In this document: in pieces, positions 1-8,210 of the stretch
Numbering within the stretch: the stretch's first letter is position 1
How the letters are laid out: each line of letters opens with the position of its first letter
NCBI GenBank assembly: GCA_947473355.1
Contig: CANJCQ010000027.1
Coordinates: forward strand, 1 to 47,127
Reading direction: 5' to 3'
Source: Sphingomonadaceae bacterium
GTDB taxonomy: Bacteria > Pseudomonadota > Alphaproteobacteria > Sphingomonadales > Sphingomonadaceae
DNA length: 47,127 nucleotides
Made by a program: the position numbers and the translations under genes
Notes under the pieces: model-generated
Told to the model about the DNA's origin: nothing
The model's database searches: none
Seen by the model: only the letters and a program-made list of their open reading frames with translations

Positions 1-183
1 CAACATCCGGTTTACCGCTTCCGGTGCCATGGCTGGCGATTGCCTGGGGCTTTTCGCCCCGGATAACGCACGCCCCGCGCCGACCGCGTTGCATCCAGCC
101 ACAATGGGATGGACGCGAAGGACAAAGAGTTGGCAAGCCACGCACGCCCTGGTCCCGCTGCCTTCTGGTGAGAAGGTGAGGGG

Positions 184-212
184 TATACAACCTATATGGT
201 TTGTTTTGTCAA
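184..212 (-). promoter_or_regulatory. Candidate leftward promoter with embedded palindrome
   Basis: On the minus strand a perfect -35 box (TTGACA, 207-212) is followed after 17 nt by TGTATA (184-189). The spacer and -10 are covered by a near-palindrome at 187-204 (ACAACC-TATAT-GGTTTGT). A repressor bound there would block the promoter, as TetR-type operators often do. The promoter points to the left edge, where an ATG at 28-30 on the minus strand could start a gene lying mostly outside the window; no convincing ribosome binding site precedes it. Nothing else was recognised in 1-234. The -10 match is weak, so this is a candidate only. Confidence 0.4.
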
Positions 213-234
213 GCCGAAAGAGTCGGCACAGTCG

Positions 235-1482
235 CTATTTGTCCTCAAACCGCCGCGCATAGCCCGCCAGCCTTGCTGCAATCTGCGCCGCCCGCCCCGC
301 CGCATCGATCCGCTTCACGCCCGCAGGCAGTTCCCGCTCCAGATCGGCGAAATTCACCACGCGCGAAGTCATCCACGGATCGGGGTTCTCCGCCCCGCGC
401 GTAAACGCCTGCCAGCGCTGGCCGAACTGCGTGCGCCGCACGCCGCCGTTGTCCAGCCAGTTGTGAATGCCGGGATCGCGCGCCGAGACGACGAATGTGA
501 AGTCGCCGTCCTCGTCCGCTGCCATCTGGTCCATGTTGAGGCTGCTTGTGCGTTTCCAGTATTCAATCGAAATGTGGAAGGCATCGGTCAGCACCAGATT
601 GCGGAACTGCGCGCCTGCCGCATTGCTGCGCACGATCAGCGCCTGATCCTCGTCGAGCGCGAGATTGGCCTTGCAGCCCCATTGCGTCGGCATGCCGCCG
701 AAGGCCCCGGCGGACATCGGCGGGCGCAGCTCGTTGGGGCCAGTGCCATTGCCGGAATGCGTGATGTAGAACGAATAATAGACGCCATCGACGGCGATCC
801 TGGCCAGATGCCGCGCCATGTCGTCTTCGCTTTTCGGCCCGGCATCGGGATCGAGCCGGACCACTTCGAGCGTATTGGCCGACTGGGTCAGCCAGTCGCC
901 AAAGGCATCGCGCACCATGATGAAATCGGCGCCGGGTTTGGACTGGAGGTGGTTTCTGCGGCCCCCGGCGGGCTCACCATCGACACTGATGACGAAGCTG
1001 CCATCTGCCGCAAACTCCATGTCGAGGCTGTCGAGGATCGCCTGCGTCACGGGCGCGGCGGAATTGTTGTCCATCAGCGAATAGTTGACCGTGGGCGGCA
1101 CGGCGCAGCTTTGTTTGCCGTGAATCTCATAGTGCCCGCCATGCGCGATGGGGATGGTGCGATAGATGAAATCGGGGCTGTCTCCCGCCCAGCGCGAGCC
1201 CGGAACGTCGCGGCCGAACCAGTGGTGCGGCGGGGCCATGAAGCGGGTGGCGTGCGGATGATTGACGTCGCCATTGGCGGCGCGCATAGCGTGGTGGAAC
1301 ATGTATTCGTCGATCATCGGCGCGAACCGGTCCCGCTGATCGCGGGAAGGCCAGGCGGTGGCATTGTTCCACAGCAGAGTGACGACCTGCCGCACGCGCT
1401 CCATTTCGGGGCGGGCGAGCAGGGCCATGGCCTTGTCTTCGACCATGCGTTGAGCGGGGGTTGCGAGGGGGTTATTGGTCAT
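235..1482 (-). CDS. DUF1214 domain-containing protein
   Basis: A 415-residue protein that ends in a DUF1214-type region: the C-terminal third has the IEYWKR, DFTFVVSARDPG and NWLDNGG motifs typical of the family. The molecular function of DUF1214 is not established; members often occur in lipid, steroid or xenobiotic gene sets. No signal peptide is seen. The ATG at 1482 is chosen because GGAG lies about 8 nt upstream; the open frame continues back to 1599, but that extension is translated intergenic repeat. It lies downstream of the crotonase and sulfotransferase genes on the same strand, separated from them by a palindromic repeat, so it may be transcribed with them. Confidence 0.8.
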   Translation of the reverse strand: MTNNPLATPAQRMVEDKAMALLARPEMERVRQVVTLLWNNATAWPSRDQRDRFAPMIDEYMFHHAMRAANGDVNHPHATRFMAPPHHWFGRDVPGSRWAGDSPDFIYRTIPIAHGGHYEIHGKQSCAVPPTVNYSLMDNNSAAPVTQAILDSLDMEFAADGSFVISVDGEPAGGRRNHLQSKPGADFIMVRDAFGDWLTQSANTLEVVRLDPDAGPKSEDDMARHLARIAVDGVYYSFYITHSGNGTGPNELRPPMSAGAFGGMPTQWGCKANLALDEDQALIVRSNAAGAQFRNLVLTDAFHISIEYWKRTSSLNMDQMAADEDGDFTFVVSARDPGIHNWLDNGGVRRTQFGQRWQAFTRGAENPDPWMTSRVVNFADLERELPAGVKRIDAAGRAAQIAARLAGYARRFEDK

Positions 1483-1500
1483 TTCCAACTCCAATCCACT

Positions 1501-1654
1501 CCTCTCCCGTTGCGGGAGAGGAAACGAAGGCTTGTCGCCACTTGCGACTGGCCGCAGTTGGAGAGGGGGCGCGCACAGTGCCTTCGCCCCCCTCTCCAAG
1601 CTTCGCTAGCCCCGTTGGGGCAAGCTACGCTTTCCTCTCCCGCAAGGGGAGAGG
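1501..1654. repeat. Palindromic intergenic repeat, family III
   Basis: Two hairpins of the form CCTCTCCC-loop-GGGAGAGG at the two ends (about 1501-1522 and 1635-1654) flank an inverted central part. Related copies lie at about 3678-3776, 14534-14678, 17571-17731 and 44821-44980. The block fills the gap between the DUF1214 and sulfotransferase genes. It resembles a REP/BIME-type element; no coding content is supported. Confidence 0.75.
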
Positions 1655-1661
1655 AGCGTAA

Positions 1662-2831
1662 TCAATCCAGTCCAAATCGCCGCGAATAGTCCGCGAACAG
1701 ATCCTCGATCCACTCGCGGCTCAGCCCCAGCGGCTCGTAGGAATAGGGATAGCGGCCATAGCGATCGACCCGGTTCTCCGGCGCATCAAGCCAGCCTTGC
1801 ACCCGCGCGGCGAATTCCGGCGTTACCTCCAGCCCGGCCCGCTCATAGACCTTACGCACCGTGCCCAAGGGATCGGCGGCAAGCTCGCGGAAGGGGAGGT
1901 GCATGATGCGCGGATCGTCGAGCAGGTCCTGCGCCAGCATATTGTCGATGCCGGCCTTCATCGACATGGCAATCGCCTCGCTACGGCTGGTCCAGTCGTT
2001 GGGCTTGCCGCTGATGGTATCGAACACCGCCGCGCGCAGCGCCACGTTGGAGGCATAGATCTCGCCCAAGGGCCGGTGCGCCCAGACGCACAAGGCATCG
2101 GGATAGACCTTGAAAATCGTATCGAGCTGGCCTTGCGCGGAGGGGCTCTTGCAGACCCAGCGGCTACGGTCTGTGTTCCACTGGTGATGCTGCAGGAATT
2201 CGCGGTGGAACTCGTATGCCCCCAGCGCATCATCGCCCAACCGCACGCCGAAATCGGCGGTCGGCACCTGATAGTAGTGGTAGGGATAGACGTTGCGGAA
2301 ATCGATTCCGTAGAGCTCCTCGTCCTCGATCAGCTGCCAGGCGCCCTTGTCGATATAGGGGTGCATCTGTTTTTGCGCCGGGCAGAAATGCATCCAGTCC
2401 TCGATGATCCGCTGGGCATGGGCGATGCGGCCCGATGCGACCGGGCCATGGCCGGGCGGCGGCGAGGGTGCGAGCATGTGCCATGATTGCGGCGCATGGA
2501 CTGCCGGGTCTTCGGCGAGCAGCGAATGCAGCAGGGTAGTGCCGGTGCGCGGCAGGCCGATGACGAAGATCGGGCGCTCGATCCTCACCTCGGCAATGCC
2601 GGGAAAGCGTAGCCGGTCGAAAGCGATCTGCAGCCGGGCGGTCAGCATGCGCAGGACCTGGGCCTGGATCGCAGCGAGCCGGTCGATCCCGTAAGGCCCC
2701 GGTCCGTTGGCCCAATCGACGACCTTGCCCAGCCGCTGCTTCAGGGCATCATCGGCAAGATCATAGGCCCCCGTCGCGCGCTCGGCGAGGGTGAGGATGT
2801 CCTTGGCGCAAAGCAGCCCTGCCTCGCTCAT
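1662..2831 (-). CDS. Sulfotransferase family protein
   Basis: A 389-residue cytosolic protein of the Sulfotransfer_3 type, which transfers a sulfuryl group from PAPS to an acceptor. The 5'-phosphosulfate-binding loop is clear near residues 105-117 (VIGLPRTGTTLLHSLL). A second PAPS-contacting segment is plausible at WVCKSPSAQGQLD. The acceptor cannot be predicted. The ATG at 2831 overlaps the stop of the upstream crotonase gene by 4 nt (ATGA), indicating translational coupling and one operon; longer open reading upstream of it is just the other gene in a shifted frame. Many alphaproteobacterial members of this family sit next to lipid or xenobiotic degradation genes, which fits the neighbours here. 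Confidence 0.85.
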   Translation of the reverse strand: MSEAGLLCAKDILTLAERATGAYDLADDALKQRLGKVVDWANGPGPYGIDRLAAIQAQVLRMLTARLQIAFDRLRFPGIAEVRIERPIFVIGLPRTGTTLLHSLLAEDPAVHAPQSWHMLAPSPPPGHGPVASGRIAHAQRIIEDWMHFCPAQKQMHPYIDKGAWQLIEDEELYGIDFRNVYPYHYYQVPTADFGVRLGDDALGAYEFHREFLQHHQWNTDRSRWVCKSPSAQGQLDTIFKVYPDALCVWAHRPLGEIYASNVALRAAVFDTISGKPNDWTSRSEAIAMSMKAGIDNMLAQDLLDDPRIMHLPFRELAADPLGTVRKVYERAGLEVTPEFAARVQGWLDAPENRVDRYGRYPYSYEPLGLSREWIEDLFADYSRRFGLD

Positions 2832-3610
2832 TTGCCTCTGGACTTCGCAAAAAGCTCGGCCATGCGCGCGCCGAAATCGGGGCGGCCCGCGCAGCGCAGA
2901 TGGCGTGCGGTTTCGATGTCGATGTACTCCGCGAGCGGCAGTTCTTCGGCCGAAACCACATTGGCCTTCATCATGCCCATGGCCAGCCCGTCGCGATCGC
3001 ACAGCTGCTCAGCCAGCTTGAGCACTTCCTCGTGCAAACTGGCGCGCGGCAACAGGCGGGTGACGAAGCCCAAGCCCAACGCCTGCGCCCCGGTCAGCTT
3101 CTCCGGGAAAAACAGCATCTCACGCGCCCGTGCCCCGCCGACGATGCGGCTCAATGACCAGATGAGCCCCATGTCTCCGGAAGCTGCGACTGTGAGGAAG
3201 GCGGTGGCAAAGCGCGCCTCTTCGCTGGCAAAGCGGAAATCGCAGGCCATGGCCCAGCCCATGCCAGCCCCTGCGCAGCCGCCGTCGATTGCCGCGATAG
3301 TGACCTGCGGCATGGTGCGGAGCAGCAGCGAGGCGTGATAGACCGGGCCCTGGTCGTCGAAGCCCGAAGGCCGCGCCACTTCCTCGCCGGCCAGGCCTTC
3401 GCCAGCAGTCGATCCGGCCATGTCCGCGCCGACGCAAAAATCATTGCCCGCGCCGCGCAGCACCACCACCCGCGCATCGCTCGCGGCAATCTCGCGCAGC
3501 GCATCGTAGAGCCCCAGGCACAGCCCCAGCGTGACGCCATTGCGCCGCTCGGGCCGGTTCAGCGTGACAATCGCGAGCGCACCCTGGCGTTCGACCAGAA
3601 CAACGGACAT
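2828..3610 (-). CDS. Enoyl-CoA hydratase/isomerase (crotonase) family protein
   Basis: A 260-residue crotonase-fold protein. The oxyanion-hole segments are visible (GNDFCVGADMAG and IAAIDGGCAGAGMG). Aligned by eye with rat crotonase, the two catalytic Glu positions hold Gly (GMGWAMACD) and Phe (ATAFLTVAAS), while an Asp appears in SGDMGL at the place where isomerases of this fold carry PD. An isomerase or other crotonase reaction is therefore more likely than a hydratase. The ATG at 3610 follows AGGA at good distance; an in-frame ATG at 3667 would start next to a repeat and is less likely. It is the first gene of a leftward operon with the sulfotransferase. Confidence 0.85.
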   Translation of the reverse strand: MSVVLVERQGALAIVTLNRPERRNGVTLGLCLGLYDALREIAASDARVVVLRGAGNDFCVGADMAGSTAGEGLAGEEVARPSGFDDQGPVYHASLLLRTMPQVTIAAIDGGCAGAGMGWAMACDFRFASEEARFATAFLTVAASGDMGLIWSLSRIVGGARAREMLFFPEKLTGAQALGLGFVTRLLPRASLHEEVLKLAEQLCDRDGLAMGMMKANVVSAEELPLAEYIDIETARHLRCAGRPDFGARMAELFAKSRGK

Positions 3611-3677
3611 TGGTTTTCCTTCGGCATCCTCGCGGGCTGTGGTGCCGTCAATCGAAGGTTCGGTCAAGCAGGCCAGT

Positions 3678-3776
3678 CCCCCTCCCGCAAGCGGGAGGGG
3701 TTAGGGGTGGGCCCTTTCAATCTCGCGCCAAACCGGAAGTGACCCACCCCCAGCCCCTCCCGCTTGCGGGAGGGGA
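3678..3776. repeat. Palindromic intergenic repeat, family III
   Basis: A large inverted repeat: CCCCTCCCGC-AAG-CGGGAGGGG at 3680-3700 is mirrored at about 3754-3776, and the inner arms GGGGTGGG and CCCACCCC also pair. It occupies the space between the divergent crotonase and CMD-family genes, so it lies in or near both promoters. Confidence 0.75.
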
Positions 3777-3849
3777 GTTACCGCCGCTTGCCGCCCCCCG
3801 CGAAACCGCTATGGACCGGGCAAGCCTTTTGGGATGAGGAACCGAAGCA

Positions 3850-4473
3850 ATGCAAGTACTGGGAGGGGCCGCCAGTGACGTGGCGCGCGATGCTGAAGTC
3901 AACGGCAAGCCGCCGCGTATCTCGCCGCTGCGCGAGGACGAAATGAGTGACGAGGCGATGGACTATTGCAAGCGGCTGCGGGCTGTCCTCGGCGTGCCCG
4001 AAAGCGGCCTGATTCCTGCCGTCACCGCCACCATGCTGCGCCATCCCGATCTTAACGACGCGCAGACGAATATGGGTATCATGCTGCAGGGCCGGGGCCT
4101 GATCCCTCAGCGCGAGCGCGAACTGGCGGTGCTGCGCGGCGCCTGGGTGACCGGCGCACCGTTCGAATGGAGCGAGCATGTCGTCATCGCCCGGCGCGTA
4201 GGCATCACGGAAGAGGAAATCGAGCGGGTGATCGAGGGCTCCGCTGCTCCGGGCTGGAGCGCCCACGATGCAGCCATTCTCACTGCCGTCGATGAATTGC
4301 TCTCGCGCTTCATGATTTCGGACGAGACCTGGGACACGCTGGCGCAAAGCTGGGATGAGAAGCAACTGATGGAATTCCCCGTCTTCGTCGGGGTTTACGC
4401 TGCAACCGCGATGCAGCAGAATTCGCTGCGCTGCACCACTGAGGGCGGCAAGCCGGGCCTGACCAGCCGTTGA
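3850..4473 (+). CDS. Carboxymuconolactone decarboxylase family protein, copy 1
   Basis: A 207-residue protein of the CMD/AhpD-like fold. The core motif is around residues 90-113: PQRERELAVLR, then GAPFEWSEHV, the segment that carries the Glu and His expected at the active site of gamma-carboxymuconolactone decarboxylases. The AhpD-type CxxC redox pair is absent, so a peroxidase-reductase role is unlikely. The true substrate is unknown. GAGGAA lies upstream of the ATG. A second copy with the same length follows after 13 nt, so the pair is probably one operon and may form a heteromer. The neighbourhood suggests a role in degrading an aromatic or terpenoid-like compound; that is inference. Confidence 0.85.
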   Translation: MQVLGGAASDVARDAEVNGKPPRISPLREDEMSDEAMDYCKRLRAVLGVPESGLIPAVTATMLRHPDLNDAQTNMGIMLQGRGLIPQRERELAVLRGAWVTGAPFEWSEHVVIARRVGITEEEIERVIEGSAAPGWSAHDAAILTAVDELLSRFMISDETWDTLAQSWDEKQLMEFPVFVGVYAATAMQQNSLRCTTEGGKPGLTSR

Positions 4474-4486
4474 AAAGGGAGATGGG

Positions 4487-5110
4487 ATGATGGAACTGAA
4501 GGGATACGGCGATCGCCTCGCCGCACGCACCGCGCAGGTTTTGGGGGATGGCCCGAAGATCGCCGCGCTCGATGACAGCGAGATGTCGGGCGAAACCCGC
4601 ACGCTGGTCGACACGATCCGCTTGTCGGCTGGCGCCGGCACCTCTGCCGAAGTGCCCGAATATATGCGCACCATGGTCAAGCATCCGGCCCTGTTCCGCG
4701 CCCAGATGGAACTGGGCACGGTGCTGTTCAAAGGCCAGATCAGCCCACGCGAGCGCGAGCTCGCGGTGCTGCGCATCGGCTGGCTGGCCGGCGCGCCTTA
4801 TGAATGGGGCGAACACGTCAAGATCAGCCAGCGTTACGGCGTCACCAAAGAGGAAATCGCGCGGGTGCAACAGGGCTCTGCGGCGCCGGGCTGGAGCGTG
4901 CATGACGGTGCGATCCTGCGCGGGGTGGAGGAATTGCTGAGCGATTTCGCTGTGTCAGATGCGACATGGGACATTCTGGCGAAGACATGGAACGAGGCGC
5001 AGATGCTGGAATACCCCTCGATGGTCGGGCAATATGTCGTCACGGCCTTCATCCAGAACTCGTTCCGCGCCCGCATCGCGCCGGAAAATCCGGGGCTGGT
5101 GAACTACTAG
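4487..5110 (+). CDS. Carboxymuconolactone decarboxylase family protein, copy 2
   Basis: A paralogue of the preceding gene, also 207 residues, starting 13 nt after it with GGGAGATGGG upstream. The matching core reads SPRERELAVLR and GAPYEWGEHV, and the C-terminal half is strongly similar (GSAAPGWSVHDGAIL against GSAAPGWSAHDAAIL). The CxxC motif is again absent. Tandem duplication followed by divergence is the simplest explanation. Reaction and substrate cannot be assigned from sequence alone. A palindromic repeat follows the stop codon. Confidence 0.85.
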   Translation: MMELKGYGDRLAARTAQVLGDGPKIAALDDSEMSGETRTLVDTIRLSAGAGTSAEVPEYMRTMVKHPALFRAQMELGTVLFKGQISPRERELAVLRIGWLAGAPYEWGEHVKISQRYGVTKEEIARVQQGSAAPGWSVHDGAILRGVEELLSDFAVSDATWDILAKTWNEAQMLEYPSMVGQYVVTAFIQNSFRARIAPENPGLVNY

Positions 5111-5148
5111 AGTTCGCACGCCGCATATGCATCACCACTCTCATATTT

Positions 5149-5288
5149 CGTCATCCTGAACTTGTTTCAGGACCCATTTCTCCACGCACCCGAAGCGTAG
5201 TTTTCGGAAGAGAACCTCTCGGTTTCGGCCCATTCAGCTTGCTCTGGGCATGCGGCACGATGGGCCCTGAAACAAGTTCAGGGTGACG
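5149..5288. repeat. Palindromic intergenic repeat, family II
   Basis: The left arm (CGTCATCCTGAACTTGTTTC at 5149-5168, then AGGACCCA) is mirrored by the right arm ending at 5288 (TGGGCCCTGAAACAAGTTCA, then GGGTGACG). The arms are about 28 bp and the spacer about 80 bp. In RNA it would form a long stem after the CMD genes. A related, shorter pair lies at 32328-32406. Confidence 0.85.
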
Positions 5289-5424
5289 AATTTGGGAAAA
5301 ATTGGAAATATGCGGTAGCCCTGCCCCATCGAGGGGGAAAAAGACGCCGCCTCAATCTGCAACGGAAAGATTGTGGTGCATCGCCTGTAACCAAACTAGC
5401 ATCGTCAGCGAATAGGAAGGCACT

Positions 5425-6222
5425 ATGCCAGAAACCGAAACCGCTCTCCCCAAAACTGCTTCCGCTGAGGCCGCTCCGCCAGCGCCCCCCGCCACCACGC
5501 CGCAAAGCGGCGATCTGGTGCGCCGCCACCGGCTCTCCACCCGGCTGTGGCACTGGGCCAATGCGCTGGCGCTGTTCATCATGCTGATGAGCGGGATGAT
5601 GATCTTCAACGCCCATGCCCATCTCTATTGGGGGGAATTTGGCGCCAACCCGGATCGCAACTGGCTGACGCTGGGCACCGGGCAGCTCAATGCCTTTCCC
5701 GGATGGGCGACGATCCCTTCGAACTACAGCCTCGCCGATGCCCGCATCTGGCATCTCGCTTTCGCCTGGATCCTGCTGATCGGTGCGCCGCTCTATTTGC
5801 TGTGGTCGCTGGTCAATGGCCACCTGTGGCGCGATCTGTTGTTCCGCCGGGGCGAGCTTCGCCCGTCGCACATCTGGCATGACATCAAGGAACATGCGCG
5901 GCTGCGTTTCCCGACCGGGGCAGAAGCGCTCAAATACAATGTGCTGCAGAAAGGCGCCTATCTGGGCGTGCTGCTGGTGCTGTTGCCGCTGATTATCCTC
6001 ACCGGCCTCGCCATGTCGCCGGGTGCCGATGCTACCACCCATGTCTCGGCGCTGTTCGGCGGCAGGCAGTCTGCGCGCTCTGTGCATTTCATCGTCGCGG
6101 CGGGCTTTGCCCTGTTCATCGTCGTGCATCTGGTGATGGTGGTGCTGGCAGGTCCCTTCAATGAGGTGCGCTCAATGGTCACGGGCTGGTACCGGTTGCC
6201 GCTCGACAAGGGAGCCAAGTGA
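5425..6222 (+). CDS. Membrane cytochrome b (b561 / Ni-hydrogenase b-type) subunit
   Basis: A 265-residue integral membrane protein with about four hydrophobic segments. After a Pro/Ala-rich cytosolic N-terminus, RRHRLSTRLWHWANA opens the first membrane helix. His residues placed for haem ligation appear in RLWHWANALA, RIWHLAFAW, VHFIVAAGF and VVHLVMV. It most likely passes electrons between the quinone pool and the molybdenum protein encoded immediately downstream. AGGAAGG lies just before the ATG. The stop codon overlaps the next start (TGATG), which argues for a stoichiometric two-subunit complex. It is not the MsrQ/YedZ type usually paired with MsrP. Confidence 0.85.
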   Translation: MPETETALPKTASAEAAPPAPPATTPQSGDLVRRHRLSTRLWHWANALALFIMLMSGMMIFNAHAHLYWGEFGANPDRNWLTLGTGQLNAFPGWATIPSNYSLADARIWHLAFAWILLIGAPLYLLWSLVNGHLWRDLLFRRGELRPSHIWHDIKEHARLRFPTGAEALKYNVLQKGAYLGVLLVLLPLIILTGLAMSPGADATTHVSALFGGRQSARSVHFIVAAGFALFIVVHLVMVVLAGPFNEVRSMVTGWYRLPLDKGAK

Positions 6223-6983
6223 TGAGCATTATTCTGTGCCGCCGCCGCCTGCTGGGCACTGGCGCACTCGGCGCTGGTGGGCTGATCCTGTCGGGCTGCG
6301 ACAAGCTTAATGCCAATCCGGCCTTCCGCTCGGCGCTGATCGAGGCGGGCAGTTGGCACGAGGGCGCACAGCGGGCCCTGGGCAGCGGCGCTTTGGCCCG
6401 CGAATATAGTGAAGCCGACATGTCGCCCAATTTCCGCGTCAACGGCAACACCAATCCCGAAGACGCCAGCTACAAGAGCCACGCCGCTACCGATTTTGCG
6501 GGCTGGACACTCAGCGTCGATGGCCTCGTCAAACGCCCGCTCGCTCTGCCGATGACCGCGATCAAGGCGATGCAGCAGCGCAAGCAAATCACCCGGCACG
6601 ATTGCGTCGAAGGCTGGAGCGCGATCGGCCAGTGGCAGGGGCCGCAACTGGGCCAGATCCTCAGCATGGCCGGGCTGCTCCCCTCGGCGCGCTATGCCGT
6701 GTTCCACTGCGCCGACCGCTTCGGCTCCTCGCCCTATTACGAATCGATCGACCTGGTCGATGCCTTCCACCCGCAGACCATCCTCGCCTGGGAAATGAAC
6801 GGACAACCGCTGAGCATCGGCCACGGCGCCCCGCTGCGCCTGCGCGTCGAGCGCCAGCTTGGCTACAAGCAGGCCAAATACGTCATGCGCATCGAACTGC
6901 GCGACAGCCTTGCCGGGCTATTCGGCGGCAAGGGCGGCTATTGGGAAGATGCTCACGATTATCAATGGTATGCGGGGATATAA
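6222..6983 (+). CDS. Molybdopterin-dependent oxidoreductase, Tat lipoprotein
   Basis: A 253-residue protein of the sulfite-oxidase/MsrP-like molybdopterin fold. The N-terminus has an Arg run at 7-9 (RRRLLGTG), a hydrophobic stretch and a lipobox with Cys26 (ILSGC). This suggests Tat export of a folded protein followed by lipid anchoring on the periplasmic side. Cys128 in RHDCVEGW is the expected molybdenum ligand. ATG 6222 is preferred over the in-frame GTG at 6219; GGAG lies 7 nt upstream. With the cytochrome b it should form a membrane oxidoreductase. The substrate is not predictable; sulfite, sulfoxides or an organic compound are all possible. Confidence 0.85.
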   Translation: MSIILCRRRLLGTGALGAGGLILSGCDKLNANPAFRSALIEAGSWHEGAQRALGSGALAREYSEADMSPNFRVNGNTNPEDASYKSHAATDFAGWTLSVDGLVKRPLALPMTAIKAMQQRKQITRHDCVEGWSAIGQWQGPQLGQILSMAGLLPSARYAVFHCADRFGSSPYYESIDLVDAFHPQTILAWEMNGQPLSIGHGAPLRLRVERQLGYKQAKYVMRIELRDSLAGLFGGKGGYWEDAHDYQWYAGI

Positions 6984-6994
6984 CGCACCCAGTT

Positions 6995-7090
6995 CGTCAT
7001 TCCCGCGCAAGCGGGAACCCAGCTCCCGCCTTTGAAGTTTACGCGAACCGATGTTGCGGGAGATGGGTCCCCGCTTTCGCGGGGATGACG
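6995..7090. repeat. Palindromic intergenic repeat, family I
   Basis: CGTCATTCCCGCG-CAAG-CGGGAACCCA at the left is mirrored by TGGGTCCCCGC-TTTC-GCGGGGATGACG at the right, with inner arms CTCCCGC and GCGGGAG. Near-identical copies occur inside the ribosomal protein operons at 22462-22567 and 41985-42073. Here it lies between convergent genes and could help stop transcription from both sides. Confidence 0.85.
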
Positions 7091-7121
7091 GGGAGCACGT
7101 AGTGGGTATTCGGGCTCGACC

Positions 7122-8180
7122 CTATCCCTTCATCACTGGCATAACCTTGTCGGCAAACAGCTTCATCTGCTTGTAGACTTCCTCGTAAGGCATGCCGCCA
7201 AAGCTGAAATTGGCCAGCATGTCGTATTCGCCGACCATCGAGGTGCGCATCGCGTGCTTTTCCAGCATCACTTCAGGCGTGCCGATCAGGTTGCCGTCGA
7301 TGAAGCCGCGGTAGGCCTTGGTCGGCCCGCCCATGGCTTCGGTCATTTCGCCCAGCGCGACATAGGTCGAATAGCTTGGAATGGTCTTGAAGTGGTCGCT
7401 GCCCCATTCGTAGTGGTTGACCACCTGCAGGAACTGGTCGGCGAAATACTTGTCGGTGTGCTCGGCGACCTTGGCCGGGTCTTCGTGGCAGACGATGAAA
7501 TCGCTGATGATGAAGGGCGGGGCCTTCTTGCCGTGCTTGGCCTCGAAAGTGCTGCGATAGGTATTGATCTCGGGCATCGAGGCTTCCCATTCGCCCTGGC
7601 TGAAGCGCAGGGCTTTCAGGCCATAGTCCGCCGCGACTGCCGCCGAGCTGGGTGACATCGAGACCATCACCATGCGGTCGCGGTTCCAGCCGGTCGGGCG
7701 CGGGCGCACTTCGGTTGGCGGCTGCTTGAAATGCTTGGTGTCGGCCTGAACCACGCCGGCCTCAAGCCCTTCCATGATGATGATTGCGGCTTCATCGAAC
7801 ATCTCGCGGCTGTCGGCGAGTTCCTGGCGGAATGCCTTGAATTCGCGCCGCGCCGCGCCGCGGCCCATGGCCAGGATCATCCGGCCCTCGCTGACAGCAT
7901 CGAGCATGGCGGCCTTTTCGACCACCCGCAGCGGATCGTTCCACGGCAGGATCACGGCGGCCGGCATCAGCTTGATGGTCTTGGTTTTGGCGGCAATCCA
8001 GGTCAGCGCCTGAATCGGATCGGGACAGGCGGCATAGTCAGTGAAATGGTGTTCAACGATTCCGACGAGGTCGAAGCCCATCGCTTCTGCCTCGACGCCG
8101 ATCTGGATTTCCTTGCGGTGAAAATCCGCATCAGGAATGCCATGCAGGTTCTGGAACGCAAGATGGATGCCGATTTGCAT
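7122..8180 (-). CDS. LLM-class flavin-dependent oxidoreductase (luciferase-like)
   Basis: A 352-residue cytosolic TIM-barrel protein of the bacterial-luciferase-like monooxygenase family, which uses reduced FMN and oxygen. Family features are the N-terminal beta strand IGIHLAFQN, EAEAMGFDLVGIVEHHF near residues 30-46, and the SEGRMILAMGRGA segment near residues 98-110. A separate flavin reductase would be expected elsewhere. It starts 30 nt after the TauD-type gene on the same strand and is probably cotranscribed with it; the divergent TetR gene is a likely regulator. The substrate is unknown. Confidence 0.85.
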   Translation of the reverse strand: MQIGIHLAFQNLHGIPDADFHRKEIQIGVEAEAMGFDLVGIVEHHFTDYAACPDPIQALTWIAAKTKTIKLMPAAVILPWNDPLRVVEKAAMLDAVSEGRMILAMGRGAARREFKAFRQELADSREMFDEAAIIIMEGLEAGVVQADTKHFKQPPTEVRPRPTGWNRDRMVMVSMSPSSAAVAADYGLKALRFSQGEWEASMPEINTYRSTFEAKHGKKAPPFIISDFIVCHEDPAKVAEHTDKYFADQFLQVVNHYEWGSDHFKTIPSYSTYVALGEMTEAMGGPTKAYRGFIDGNLIGTPEVMLEKHAMRTSMVGEYDMLANFSFGGMPYEEVYKQMKLFADKVMPVMKG

Positions 8181-8210
8181 TGAAGTCTCTCCCGTGAATT
8201 GATCAGTTGG

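Noticed and set aside
196..1689. 497-codon open frame on the plus strand opposite the DUF1214 gene
   Set aside because: It is antisense to a clear family member, has no recognisable domain, and extends through a palindromic repeat. High GC content keeps such frames open.
3850..5110. AhpD-type alkyl hydroperoxide reductase pair
   Set aside because: Neither protein has the CxxC redox motif of AhpD.
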